Source: Pedobacter cryoconitis
GTDB lineage: Bacteria; Bacteroidota; Bacteroidia; Sphingobacteriales; Sphingobacteriaceae
DNA length: 64,000 nt
Assembly: GCF_014200605.1 (NCBI RefSeq)
Contig: NZ_JACHCE010000003.1
Span: 310,001-374,000 of the forward strand
Reading direction: 5' to 3'
The position numbers and the translations under genes were made by a program. Under the pieces are notes generated by a model. The model was not told the DNA's origin. It worked only from the letters and a program-made list of their open reading frames with translations, and made no database searches. Position 1 is the first letter of the stretch. The number at the start of each line of letters is the position of its first letter. Positions 9,541 to 18,290 of the stretch are shown here, one piece after another.

Positions 9541-9914
9541 GAAAAAGAAACATTCATTTATTGTTAATCAAATATTAAAACAAATCCAACACAATGAATA
9601 ACAATGTTTTAAACAAAAATACACAAAAGAAAAATGGGCAAAAGCCCGATATAAGTTATTGACAGTTATAAACACCATCAAATTATTGCTGAATTCCGGC
9701 AATCGGTTTTTCTCCTTTAACAGCCACATCACACACATACATATAATACTAACAATCAACAACATACATCAACAATACAGAAAATACGTTTTATCAATAT
9801 ATTAGCCCTTTATATTCTGCTAAGAAGTAAATACAGCAGGCTGAAACAGCTTATTTAATCTGAGTATGGCAAGGTGTTTGCCTTATACCAAACATCTCCA
9901 ATGAATTTATACTC

Positions 9915-10718
9915 ATGTCGAATCAACTTAAAGACAATATGATTAAAAACTCTGATGTTAGTGCATTGGCGACTAATTTTCGTGAATATATCACCCGTAA
10001 CAAATTAATAGAAGAAAGAGACCAGCTGATAGAAGAACTGACTTCCCGTAACCAGGATTTAAATCAATTTGCTTATATCACTTCACATAACCTCCGTGCC
10101 CCTTTATCTAACTTAATCGGGCTTATTGACATATTGAATTATGATCTTCTGGATGATTATAATAAAACAATTGTAGATATGTTCAGGGATTCAGCTTTCA
10201 AACTGAATGAAACTATTTATGACCTGACACAAATGCTAAGCATTAAAAGCAATAAAAAAGTAATCATAGATAATGTAAGTGTGTCTTATGTTTTTAAAAA
10301 AGTATGCAACTATTTTAATAAACAAATCCACAAACTGGGAATTTATATACACACTGATTTCGAATGTGAAATGATCCCCTTTCCCAAAAGTTATTTAGAA
10401 AGCATACTGATGAACTTAATGTCGAATGCAATGAAGTATTATTCGACAAACAGACCACTCAGAATTGAAATCTTGACAAAGAAAAATGAAGATGGAAATA
10501 TCATTCTTACTTTCTCTGATAATGGTATTGGTATTGATCTTTTAAAATATAAAGACAAAATTTTCGGATTAAACCAGCGTTTTCATAACCATGTTAACGG
10601 TAGCGGGGTCGGCTTATTTATCACAAAAACCCAGATTACTTCAATGGGGGGCGAAATTGAAGTAGAAAGTGAACTGGATCAGGGTTGTACTTTTATCATC
10701 ACCTTCAAAAAACCATAA
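9915..10718 (+). CDS. Soluble histidine kinase core without a sensor domain
   Basis: The 267-residue protein has no membrane span or signal peptide. A short N-terminal coiled coil (about 25-50) leads into the phospho-acceptor helix with His58 in SHNLRAPLSNLIG. An HATPase domain follows with an N-box near SILMNLMSNAMKY, DNGIGID and GVGLFITK. Both catalytic halves are intact, but no PAS, GAF or receiver domain is present. It is clearly paralogous to the C-terminal half of the PAS kinase at 21618-22796, sharing LLDDYNK, KSYLESILMNL and DKIFGL. Its input may come from a partner protein. It is followed by the surface-fibre operon after 86 nt, but that operon has its own promoter box. Confidence 0.85.
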   Translation: MSNQLKDNMIKNSDVSALATNFREYITRNKLIEERDQLIEELTSRNQDLNQFAYITSHNLRAPLSNLIGLIDILNYDLLDDYNKTIVDMFRDSAFKLNETIYDLTQMLSIKSNKKVIIDNVSVSYVFKKVCNYFNKQIHKLGIYIHTDFECEMIPFPKSYLESILMNLMSNAMKYYSTNRPLRIEILTKKNEDGNIILTFSDNGIGIDLLKYKDKIFGLNQRFHNHVNGSGVGLFITKTQITSMGGEIEVESELDQGCTFIITFKKP

Positions 10719-10773
10719 TTGTTGTGACATCAACATGTGTCATTCTTCTGGCGATTTAATATCACTTTACGTC

Positions 10774-10781
10774 TAGTTTTG
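10774..10781 (+). promoter_or_regulatory. Candidate promoter of the pilus-like operon (-7 box)
   Basis: TAGTTTTG matches the Bacteroidota -7 consensus TAnnTTTG exactly and lies 23 nt before the ATG at 10805. No clean TTG is present at -33; CTG at 10748-10750 is the nearest. Confidence 0.45.
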
Positions 10782-10804
10782 TTGATAACGTATTTCAACA
10801 GAAC

Positions 10805-11335
10805 ATGAAAAAAACTTTACTCATTATCGCCGCACTGCTAGCCGCCTTTACATTTTTTAATGTGAAAGCCAATGCGCAGACTGTAACTGGAAATGTACCA
10901 CTTAGTATTGTACTTTCTGATGCCTTTTCTATCACCCTGGGCCCTAATCCGGGAGTAGTTTTCACTTATGCATCAGCTGCTGACTACGTTGCAAGTCAGA
11001 CGGTAACCAAAGCAAGTCATTTCTCTGTGATCAGTAATAAACCTTACAGCATCAATGTAAAGGCAACTGCCGAATTTAATACTTTTGCTGCGAATACAAC
11101 ACCGGTATCTTTAGGTATTGTACAGATAAGTGTTGATCCCAGTACTGCTGCAACAGGTGCAACTTATTCCAATGCAAATCTTACAACAACTTCCCAGATT
11201 ATAGCAGCTGCCGCCGCACCCACAATTGGTACGGCTTACAATATAGATTATACGATAGCCAATGGTGCTGGTCTGATCAATAAAGCAGCTGGAACTTATG
11301 CTACAAACATCGTATATACGATCACACAACCATAA
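10805..11335 (+). CDS. Pilin-like secreted subunit (spore coat U / fimbrial-like fold)
   Basis: The 176-residue protein has a Sec signal peptide ending A-N-A-Q at residue 25. The mature part is rich in Thr, Ala, Ser and Val in alternating beta-strand pattern and ends in AAGTYATNIVYTITQP, like the last strands of spore coat U or fimbrial subunits. The stretch from about 60 to 110 (TKASHFSVISNKPYSINVKA) is homologous to the last domain of the protein at 12126-13526 (TKPGHIKVSSTVPYNVTVKA). It has no cysteines and no lipobox, so it is not a Mfa1/FimA-type lipoprotein pilin. A PapD-like chaperone gene follows after 9 nt. The role as a major fibre subunit is inferred. Confidence 0.65.
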   Translation: MKKTLLIIAALLAAFTFFNVKANAQTVTGNVPLSIVLSDAFSITLGPNPGVVFTYASAADYVASQTVTKASHFSVISNKPYSINVKATAEFNTFAANTTPVSLGIVQISVDPSTAATGATYSNANLTTTSQIIAAAAAPTIGTAYNIDYTIANGAGLINKAAGTYATNIVYTITQP

Positions 11336-11344
11336 CCGGCTTTA

Positions 11345-12157
11345 ATGAGGTTATTAACTATTCTATTTACCTTATACCTTGCTCCTGTACTCCTCAATCC
11401 AGCTCAGGGGCAAGGGTTTTCAATTTCTCCATCCAGGATCTTCTTTACCGGAAACCCCGGAGAAACAGTTAGTCAGACGATTACTTTTGGCAATACTTCT
11501 GGCGGTGTACTCTCCTTTACCACAAGGAAGCAGGACTGGGAAAGAGATTCTCTGGGAACCAAAGTGTATTATGACAGCAATACAAAGCCATTATCCAATG
11601 CGGGCTGGATTACACTTTCTTCAAATGATGTATCTGTACAGCCCGGAGAGAATAAACAGGTTATCATATCGCTCAATATTCCAGCCGACGCGAAAAAACT
11701 GACCAGCAGCATGCTATTTTTCACACAGGTCAGGGAACAGGAAGCACAACAAAAAAGTACAGCCAAGATTGGGATCAATGTTTTAATGGAGGTTGGGATA
11801 CAGGTTTATTATGTTCCCAGAGGACTTAGCCCGGGAGAGCTTGAATTTCTATCTTTTGATGATCACGGATTATATGAAAATGGTAAAAACAAATATCGCA
11901 GGCTCGCTTTAAAAATACACAATAAAGGAAGCCTGAATAAAGATGCTTTCATCCGGTTTGAATTAACCAATAAAGAAACCGGAGAGGAAATAAAAATAAA
12001 ACCAGAAGTGCTTGCCATGCTGCCCGATGCCACACAATGGGTCATGGTTGACTTACCTTTTGATTTAAAAGGCAAATTTCTTGCAGTTGCTTTACTTGAT
12101 GCCGGATCTTCTTATGACTTGAAAGTTGCTGAAAAAGAGATTATATACCGCCCTTAG
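11345..12157 (+). CDS. PapD-like periplasmic chaperone
   Basis: The 270-residue protein starts with a Sec signal peptide (cleavage near G-Q-G at 22-24). The first domain (about 25-145) has the early-strand pattern of pilus chaperones: FSISPSRIFFTGNPGETVSQTITF, then a tryptophan-containing middle, then SVQPGENKQVIISLNIP. A second beta domain spans about 160-270. In classical systems such a protein caps and folds subunits and delivers them to an outer-membrane usher. It lies between two subunit genes, as expected. Its last 32 nt overlap the start of the next gene. A generic Ig-like adaptor remains possible. Confidence 0.65.
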   Translation: MRLLTILFTLYLAPVLLNPAQGQGFSISPSRIFFTGNPGETVSQTITFGNTSGGVLSFTTRKQDWERDSLGTKVYYDSNTKPLSNAGWITLSSNDVSVQPGENKQVIISLNIPADAKKLTSSMLFFTQVREQEAQQKSTAKIGINVLMEVGIQVYYVPRGLSPGELEFLSFDDHGLYENGKNKYRRLALKIHNKGSLNKDAFIRFELTNKETGEEIKIKPEVLAMLPDATQWVMVDLPFDLKGKFLAVALLDAGSSYDLKVAEKEIIYRP

Positions 12158-13526
12158 TGTTATTTTTTGCTGTTTTACAGCAGGAAAAGCCAATGCACAG
12201 TTAACCATCAGCTTACCTGAAGCTAATATTTCAGGTCAGACTGATTATAAAGTCAATATAAATACTGGTGCATCTCCCTTTTTAAGCCTGATATCTGCTA
12301 TCAATGCGAATGCAGGTGCTGCAAGCCTATCTCCTACCCCCAGTACTTTAGCCCCTGTTTTATTAGCCCCAAATCTGATCAATATGAAAATAACTTCTAT
12401 TGGTGGCAGTATAGGCGTGCTTGGGGGCACAACACAGATCGTACTCTCTAATACCCCTCAAAACATCTATTATGTCTTGCTGGCCCTGCTCAGCGGAACG
12501 ATACTTGTAGATTATACGGTCTCTTCAGTGGGCGTTGCATGGGCAGCGGGAAGTTATGCAACAACCTTAACTTTGACAGGGGGAGTTAACCCGGCTTCAC
12601 AGACACTGACTATTGTTATACCCGCTTATGTAACTTTAAATACCCTGATTCCTGCTACAACGGCACTGAATGTGAACTCATTTGCTTTTTTTAGAAATTC
12701 GGCAGGGATAAGCGCTCCGATTAATAATGATTATTTTACTACGGTACCTACTCAAATCAGCCTCAGGGCAACCAGTTCTGTCTTTTCATTTACGACCACT
12801 CAGCCTTATAATCAGTTGCCTGCAACAAATAATGTAAGTTTAATGAGCGCGTTGCTGACAGGTGCTTATAGTGGTCCGGCAATTAATCTTTCTGCCGCCG
12901 ATCAGCTCCTGACTACTTCGACCGGTATCCCTGTTCAGATCGGTAATAAAGATGTACTTACTCCTGCTTTAAGTATCAGCGGAGCAAATCTCAGCAGCAA
13001 TTTCGTACAGGCCGGAACTTATTCTGCACCTGTGGTTTATACAGTTGCAAAAACTGCATCGTCGTTTCCGGCAACTCCAATTTCAAAAACAATGAACAGT
13101 ACCGCTCAGGTGAATGTAAGTAACATGATGGAACTGGTAGTTCCGGATCCCAATGTCACCTTAACAGTGAGTACGACTGCGAACTATCAGCAAGGGGTTA
13201 CGACCACAAAGCCAGGCCATATTAAAGTGAGCAGCACAGTACCTTATAATGTAACGGTGAAGGCGAGCAGTAATTTTCTGAGTTCTGCAGGTGGCGCACA
13301 AATACCTGTCGGGGTAATTACCATTGAAGGGATGACTGGTCAGACAGGAATCCAGCCTATTGTCCTTTCTTCGGCTCCACAGGTAATTATTTCTTCTGCT
13401 AATCCTGTCATAGACCGTTTGCTTAATCTTCAATACCGGATTCCGGCAACTCAGACTTCCAATCTATTAAATAAAACAGCCGGAAGTTATAGTACAACAG
13501 TTACCTATAGTATTGTTGCACCCTGA
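12126..13526 (+). CDS. Large three-domain surface subunit (adhesin-like) of the pilus cluster
   Basis: The 466-residue protein starts at TTG 12126, the first start codon after an in-frame stop. No ATG precedes the signal peptide (LKKRLYTAL...ANAQ, cut near residue 24). It overlaps the chaperone gene by 32 nt, which suggests coupled translation. Three domains of about 150 residues each end in the same strand motif: AGSYATTLTL near 141-150, AGTYSAPVVYTV near 296-307 and AGSYSTTVTYSI near 452-463. The last domain matches the small subunit at 10805-11335. The architecture suits a tip adhesin or a pre-joined subunit chain. There are no recognised binding-site motifs. Confidence 0.65.
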   Translation: MLKKRLYTALSVIFCCFTAGKANAQLTISLPEANISGQTDYKVNINTGASPFLSLISAINANAGAASLSPTPSTLAPVLLAPNLINMKITSIGGSIGVLGGTTQIVLSNTPQNIYYVLLALLSGTILVDYTVSSVGVAWAAGSYATTLTLTGGVNPASQTLTIVIPAYVTLNTLIPATTALNVNSFAFFRNSAGISAPINNDYFTTVPTQISLRATSSVFSFTTTQPYNQLPATNNVSLMSALLTGAYSGPAINLSAADQLLTTSTGIPVQIGNKDVLTPALSISGANLSSNFVQAGTYSAPVVYTVAKTASSFPATPISKTMNSTAQVNVSNMMELVVPDPNVTLTVSTTANYQQGVTTTKPGHIKVSSTVPYNVTVKASSNFLSSAGGAQIPVGVITIEGMTGQTGIQPIVLSSAPQVIISSANPVIDRLLNLQYRIPATQTSNLLNKTAGSYSTTVTYSIVAP

Positions 13527-13551
13527 TTAGGCTTTTAATTCAGAACAGAAG

Positions 13552-16383
13552 CTAAAACCTGCTGACTACAATTTTTCTGCGTTCATCACGATAAAGGAAA
13601 GTAAGCATCTCAACCGGACCTCCCCGAAGTGACACTTCTTCTTTTTCGTTTTCAATAGAGAATGGCATACCTGCAGTTTCTATATATACTGTATAATTGT
13701 TTCTTGGCAGATAAAAACAGAAATTACCTCTGTCGTCGGTTAAGGTCTGATGGATACGCCCGTTAGGGTCTATTGCATTAATTTTTATTCCGGCCAGCGC
13801 AGGCGGCCCATCCATATATTTTTCAGCTTTCAGCTTTAAACAACCGTTCAGGGCTTGTGTTCTGACCAGGGGGACTTCCAATTTCTTACTTTTATCCAGG
13901 AAAACGACTGTTGGATCCTGCAAACTCCAGCCTTTGGTATTGGTCACACTAACTGTATAGGCCTCTTTTTTCATATCCTTGAATTCAACAACCCCTTTGC
14001 TGTTGGTTAAAGCTGCCTCCCCATTTATTTTCACTAATAAGCCTCCTGCAGGTTTCTCCCCAGCATCCCATATGCCATTGCTATTGTCATCCTGGTAATA
14101 AGTCAATAGTAATTTTTTGGTTCCCGATTGCCCCTGAGCGCCAAATTGCTTTTCTATTCCCACCCTCAATTGCCTGTTTTCATAAAACAGGTTGTTCATA
14201 TTCACCTGCTCAGCCGGATTGTAACCCTGAATTAGTGGTTTCTGTTTAGTTATGGTATAGGTAAAATCACCGGTAAGCGCCCAGTGGCCTTTCATCAGAT
14301 ATCTCATATTCCCGGTCACTGAATAGTTATCACTATGTGTAAAACCATAATAATTATACATACCGCTAAACCGGAAATTAAGACTGTTTTGTAACAGCTC
14401 AAAATGTATGTTAGGACCAAAGGAGTATAATCGATATTTATTGTTCCCTGTTGAAGACAATATATCTGAGATATAAAATGGGTTTAGCTGGACATAACTG
14501 CTAAAGCCCAAAATAGGTATGTTGTAGCTCGCATTGACCTTTAAGGAATGAAAAGGGGCCATCGGTCTGCCGGATGTATTGATGTAAGTATAACCGTAAT
14601 CAGCTGTCATTGAGAAGCTGTTTATTCTCCCGCTATAGGCCATATTGGTTGTAAAACGCATAGCCGAAGATTTCCAGTCTGCATGAGCGCCAGACAGGTC
14701 AGTTATAGCTGAAGTGATGACGTGCTGATTCATAAAATAAGGGCCAAAGCCTATAAAAAGGTTTCCAGCCCGGGTATTATAGCCTAGTTCATAAATGTAT
14801 ATCGCATTTTTATTGATGCCCGCATTAAAAATACTATTGATATCATATTGATATTTTGGACTGTTAACCTGTATATTGACATGAGCATCCACCGAATTGT
14901 TGTTTTCAAGTTTACGTGTCAAACGAACATCTGTCATCAGTAAACCACGCCTTAACCCTGTGTAATATGGACTGCTATAATATCCGTTCCCAAAAAACTG
15001 ATAGTCACTACTGTTGAGACCATAATTTATACCCGCAGAAACACCATGTTTGGAAGTAGAAAATATGGTATTCTGTTTCTCTAATGAGTAACCACCTTCA
15101 AAATTCAGAAATTGCCCCTTTTTTAATCTCACACCGGTTTTAAAACTCATCTGATCTGCCTCAAGCCCGGTAAATGAATCGCGGCTGTGAATATAAGTGA
15201 GCCTCCTGTCTCCTTTACCATCGGCAGTAGCCAGGTTATAATCAATGGCCAGTATTTTTGCGCCTGCAATAGTCGTACTGAACTGATCATATAAAAGAAA
15301 GTTATTCTGAATACCATAAACGGATAAACTCTCATTAGGGTTAAATTTCAGACTGGCTTTAACTCCCCTGCCACCTAATGAAAAATCTACATTTTCATAG
15401 ATATTCCCCACTTTAATACCCCAACTTTTGGTTTGATAATCTGCATAAGTATTATAGATATTTATTCCATTAACACCTGGCTGATGATACTGATCTGCAT
15501 TTAACCGGTATTCAATTGTTCCGTTATCCCCTGTCTTTACTTTACCATTGGCCTGCAACTGATAAAAAGAAGAATTACTGCTCATACTTGCATAACGCAA
15601 GGCTACTGTATTGGCCAGCGTTCCGCTATACTGATCATTGCTCATGCTCATTTTCCTGGCATTGGTCAGGTTGACAATCCTGATGACTTTAACAGCCAGC
15701 TGATTATTACTGGCATCTACTGCTTGAATGGTTACCGTAAAATCTGCGGGAATATTTGTATTTACTTTATTTCTGGCCAGAAAGGGTAATAATTGCTGAG
15801 AACCAGGCTGTAAAGTAAGGTTCATGGTTTGCCCTGTAAATTCTAGTCCATCGGGTATGCCAGAAAGTAAGAGTCTAAAGGTGATGGGTACAAAACCATT
15901 ATTTGCACAACGGACTACAACCTGTGCCTGATTGCTCATCTGACTCAGATAGACCTCATTTTCTTCTGTACCGATAGTTAACCCGCCAATATCAGTCAAA
16001 ATGGTTGTAAATGCAGCAGATTCCTGTACCTGAACACCTCCAGCAGAGGTCAGATGAAGTGTAAAAACCTGGTTATTACTATGGAGAGTTTGCCGGTCGG
16101 CGATATATTTTACAGGAAAAACCTTGCTTTCACCAGCTTTTAAAATCAGACTATCCGGCAATGAGATCAATCCTTTAGGGAGGATTGATCCGCTTTTATT
16201 CTGCCTGAGAACAATCATTTTTGTTTCAGGATTTGTAACTTTTAAAAGGTTCGAGAATGTTTCTCCCCCTTTAATTGCCAATGTATCATGCAGGAAAGTG
16301 TATTTTACCTGGGCAGATACGGTAAACCCGGCAAGACAGCAAAACATAAGACATAATATTTTCAAATAGCCGATTTTATGCAT
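13552..16383 (-). CDS. Usher-like outer-membrane beta-barrel protein
   Basis: The start is set at 16383 because a proper signal peptide (MHKIGYLKILCLMFCCLAGF...SAQ) begins there; an upstream ATG at 16473 adds 30 residues unlike a signal. The 943-residue protein has Ig-like beta domains at about 30-240, then a long barrel region (about 250-755) full of alternating aromatic/polar strands. A segment near 321-347 (WGIKVGNIYENVDFSLGGRG) resembles the usher barrel motif around F-x-x-RG. The C-terminus (about 756-943) has a calcium-loop-like DDNSNGIWDAGE and two carboxypeptidase-regulatory-like folds. It is convergent with the subunit genes and would be their secretion pore. A non-usher barrel cannot be excluded. 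Confidence 0.55.
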   Translation of the reverse strand: MHKIGYLKILCLMFCCLAGFTVSAQVKYTFLHDTLAIKGGETFSNLLKVTNPETKMIVLRQNKSGSILPKGLISLPDSLILKAGESKVFPVKYIADRQTLHSNNQVFTLHLTSAGGVQVQESAAFTTILTDIGGLTIGTEENEVYLSQMSNQAQVVVRCANNGFVPITFRLLLSGIPDGLEFTGQTMNLTLQPGSQQLLPFLARNKVNTNIPADFTVTIQAVDASNNQLAVKVIRIVNLTNARKMSMSNDQYSGTLANTVALRYASMSSNSSFYQLQANGKVKTGDNGTIEYRLNADQYHQPGVNGINIYNTYADYQTKSWGIKVGNIYENVDFSLGGRGVKASLKFNPNESLSVYGIQNNFLLYDQFSTTIAGAKILAIDYNLATADGKGDRRLTYIHSRDSFTGLEADQMSFKTGVRLKKGQFLNFEGGYSLEKQNTIFSTSKHGVSAGINYGLNSSDYQFFGNGYYSSPYYTGLRRGLLMTDVRLTRKLENNNSVDAHVNIQVNSPKYQYDINSIFNAGINKNAIYIYELGYNTRAGNLFIGFGPYFMNQHVITSAITDLSGAHADWKSSAMRFTTNMAYSGRINSFSMTADYGYTYINTSGRPMAPFHSLKVNASYNIPILGFSSYVQLNPFYISDILSSTGNNKYRLYSFGPNIHFELLQNSLNFRFSGMYNYYGFTHSDNYSVTGNMRYLMKGHWALTGDFTYTITKQKPLIQGYNPAEQVNMNNLFYENRQLRVGIEKQFGAQGQSGTKKLLLTYYQDDNSNGIWDAGEKPAGGLLVKINGEAALTNSKGVVEFKDMKKEAYTVSVTNTKGWSLQDPTVVFLDKSKKLEVPLVRTQALNGCLKLKAEKYMDGPPALAGIKINAIDPNGRIHQTLTDDRGNFCFYLPRNNYTVYIETAGMPFSIENEKEEVSLRGGPVEMLTFLYRDERRKIVVSRF

Positions 16384-16447
16384 CCTGATTGATTGATGAA
16401 AGCATATCTGCCTGTCCTGGCAAGCAGCAGTACCACCTATTGAATTT

Positions 16448-17053
16448 TTATTTGAATTGGGCAAGTAATTCACCCTTACTGTTAATATTCAGTTTTTTAT
16501 AGGTCCTTTTGATATACTGACGCACAGTATCCAATGATATTCCATATTTATAGCCTATCAGTTTATAACTTAAACCATGCTGAAGGCCTTCTACAATCTG
16601 CCGTTCTCTATGGCTAAGTTTAGACTGATAGTCTATGGTATACTGTACCTGCTGAATTACATTTCTGGAGATGGAAGGACTAAAAACAGAACCTCCGCGA
16701 TAAGTGGTTACGATCGTTGAAATTACGTCATCTACACAGGTATCTTTGGTAAGATACCCCATAGCACCTGCCTTCACGCAGGCAAGGACTGTATTATGGT
16801 CTTGAATATGACTATAAACTACAACGTTGGTATTGGGAAACTTACGGTAAATGTCAGGAATGATATCAATTCCATTCACTTCGATATCTAATAAGGTGAC
16901 ATTAGGTTCTTGTGAAGGCTGCACTTTTTTACATTCACCCATAGATCCGATATCAAGGGTTACTTTTAAATTATGCTGATGCTGATGATGAAGCATCACA
17001 CGCATCATATTTCTGCTTTGTTGATTGACATCAATAATTCCAACTTTAATCAT
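16448..17053 (-). CDS. NarL/LuxR-type response regulator
   Basis: The 201-residue protein has a receiver domain (about 1-120) with acceptor Asp56 in LLDIEVNG and Lys103 in YLTKD. The usual acidic pair near residues 8-9 is reduced to Asp8-Val9, so metal binding may be weaker. A LuxR helix-turn-helix follows at about 138-195 (SHRERQIVEGL...GISLDTVRQYIKRTYKKL). It lies 64 nt upstream of the usher-like gene on the same strand, so it probably regulates or is co-transcribed with the surface-fibre cluster. No dedicated kinase is directly attached, but several HNLR kinases lie within 8 kb. Confidence 0.88.
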   Translation of the reverse strand: MIKVGIIDVNQQSRNMMRVMLHHQHQHNLKVTLDIGSMGECKKVQPSQEPNVTLLDIEVNGIDIIPDIYRKFPNTNVVVYSHIQDHNTVLACVKAGAMGYLTKDTCVDDVISTIVTTYRGGSVFSPSISRNVIQQVQYTIDYQSKLSHRERQIVEGLQHGLSYKLIGYKYGISLDTVRQYIKRTYKKLNINSKGELLAQFK

Positions 17054-17180
17054 AGTTTCTCCCCTCTTTTTACTTCATTCAGTAATAACTTGAAATGATA
17101 TGAAATAAAGTTAAGAAATACTTTAACCGCTTCTCCATTCATTCCGTTCATTAACGAACAGAAAAAACAACCAGGAACAA

Positions 17181-18290
17181 CTATTGCTTTAAAACACTAC
17201 TAATGAGCGGAATAGTACCCAAAGAAGATGGATTTAGGAAGGCATCTCTTAGCTCCCGGCCCAGGCTGACATGCGCTTTGATACTTTCTGCCCTGGCTTG
17301 ATAATAAGCTTTAAAGGCAGTATCTGGTTCAGCATAATCCATTAAACATCCGGATAGAATCTTTGCATCAAGCATGGCATTGGTTGTACCTGCACTCGTG
17401 AAAGGCAAAGCTACATGGGCTGCATCCCCAATCAGCACTACATTTTGATGATGGAAGTCAGGAAGGAGATCAAAATCCCTGGTATTCCAGATATAACTGG
17501 TTTTGAAATCATTGTGTTCTAAAACTGATTGCACTTCGGCGGGAAAGTCTTTCAGCAGATTCTGACACAGTTCACGGAGCTGTTCATGATAATTTTCTGA
17601 AGAACGTGCATTGACACTTTCTTTGATATCATCCAGTAAAGGGTCATATTGCATAAACCAAACCATTTCAGTTCCCGAAGTAGGGATAAGCCCAAATGAA
17701 AGCCCTATGTTTTTTTGCTGAAATTTAGTGAATTTACCCTGCAGGGACCCGGCGAGTTCAGCATGCTGCACAATTCCAACAACTTCTTTTACTTTACCGG
17801 ATTCAAAATCTACCTCTCCGAATAGCTGACGCCGGACAATTGAATTTGCCCCGTCAGCCCCAATAAACAAGTCACCATATTCGACTTCTCCATTTAAAAA
17901 CGCAGCCGCGACTATTTTATGGTCTTCATAAATAAAATGAGAAAATACACGATTATTGTTTAACGTGGAAGTGGGTAAAAGCTGGTGTAAACAGGCCAGC
18001 AAGTCTGTTCGTTTAAAACATTGCCAGTCTTCCAGAGGTTTTTCGGTAATGATATTCCCTGCCGGATCTTTCAGTGTAAAAGTATATACTGGTCTGCCAG
18101 GCAGCACATAGCCACTATTTGCTGCCAGCTCATTCAGCACTGCGATACCATCATGATGCATCAAAAAGGCATGTCCCCCGACAGCTGTAAAAATCTGCCG
18201 TTCATTTACACTAACCTCAAAATGATGCTGATGCAGGTAGATACCCATACATAAACCAGCGATCCCTCCACCTATAATAACTACTTTCAT
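17181..18290 (-). CDS. FAD-dependent monooxygenase
   Basis: The 369-residue protein has the class A flavoprotein monooxygenase layout. The dinucleotide-binding GGGIAGLCMGIYL is at the N-terminus (residues 7-19), GADGANSIVRRQLFG near 145-160, and LIGDAAHVALPF with a downstream GTTNAM near 285-305. Such enzymes use NAD(P)H and O2 to hydroxylate aromatic or other substrates; the substrate here is unknown. The start overlaps the upstream aminotransferase stop by 4 nt (ATGA), so both are translated together and probably act on the same compound. Confidence 0.85.
   Translation of the reverse strand: MKVVIIGGGIAGLCMGIYLHQHHFEVSVNERQIFTAVGGHAFLMHHDGIAVLNELAANSGYVLPGRPVYTFTLKDPAGNIITEKPLEDWQCFKRTDLLACLHQLLPTSTLNNNRVFSHFIYEDHKIVAAAFLNGEVEYGDLFIGADGANSIVRRQLFGEVDFESGKVKEVVGIVQHAELAGSLQGKFTKFQQKNIGLSFGLIPTSGTEMVWFMQYDPLLDDIKESVNARSSENYHEQLRELCQNLLKDFPAEVQSVLEHNDFKTSYIWNTRDFDLLPDFHHQNVVLIGDAAHVALPFTSAGTTNAMLDAKILSGCLMDYAEPDTAFKAYYQARAESIKAHVSLGRELRDAFLNPSSLGTIPLISSVLKQ

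Larger units (their letters stand above)
9394..9914. other. 521-nt gene-free region with DnaA-box hairpin
   Basis: After the terminator the region holds the DnaA-box hairpin (listed separately), two tandem AGTTATnnAC decamers (9654-9673), and a GGGC-AAAA-GCCC mini-hairpin at 9636-9647. A long AT-rich stretch runs from 9540 to 9890. The only sizeable open frames are AT-rich and show no protein-like pattern. It could be a replication-linked site or a long leader of the kinase at 9915. Confidence 0.5.

Noticed and set aside
9568..9765. 65-codon minus-strand frame in the DnaA-box region
   Set aside because: The composition is AT-driven, the start is weak and no neighbour supports it.
11379..11702. 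107-codon plus-strand frame inside the chaperone gene
   Set aside because: It is a shifted-frame shadow of the chaperone, which has the signal peptide and Ig-like pattern.
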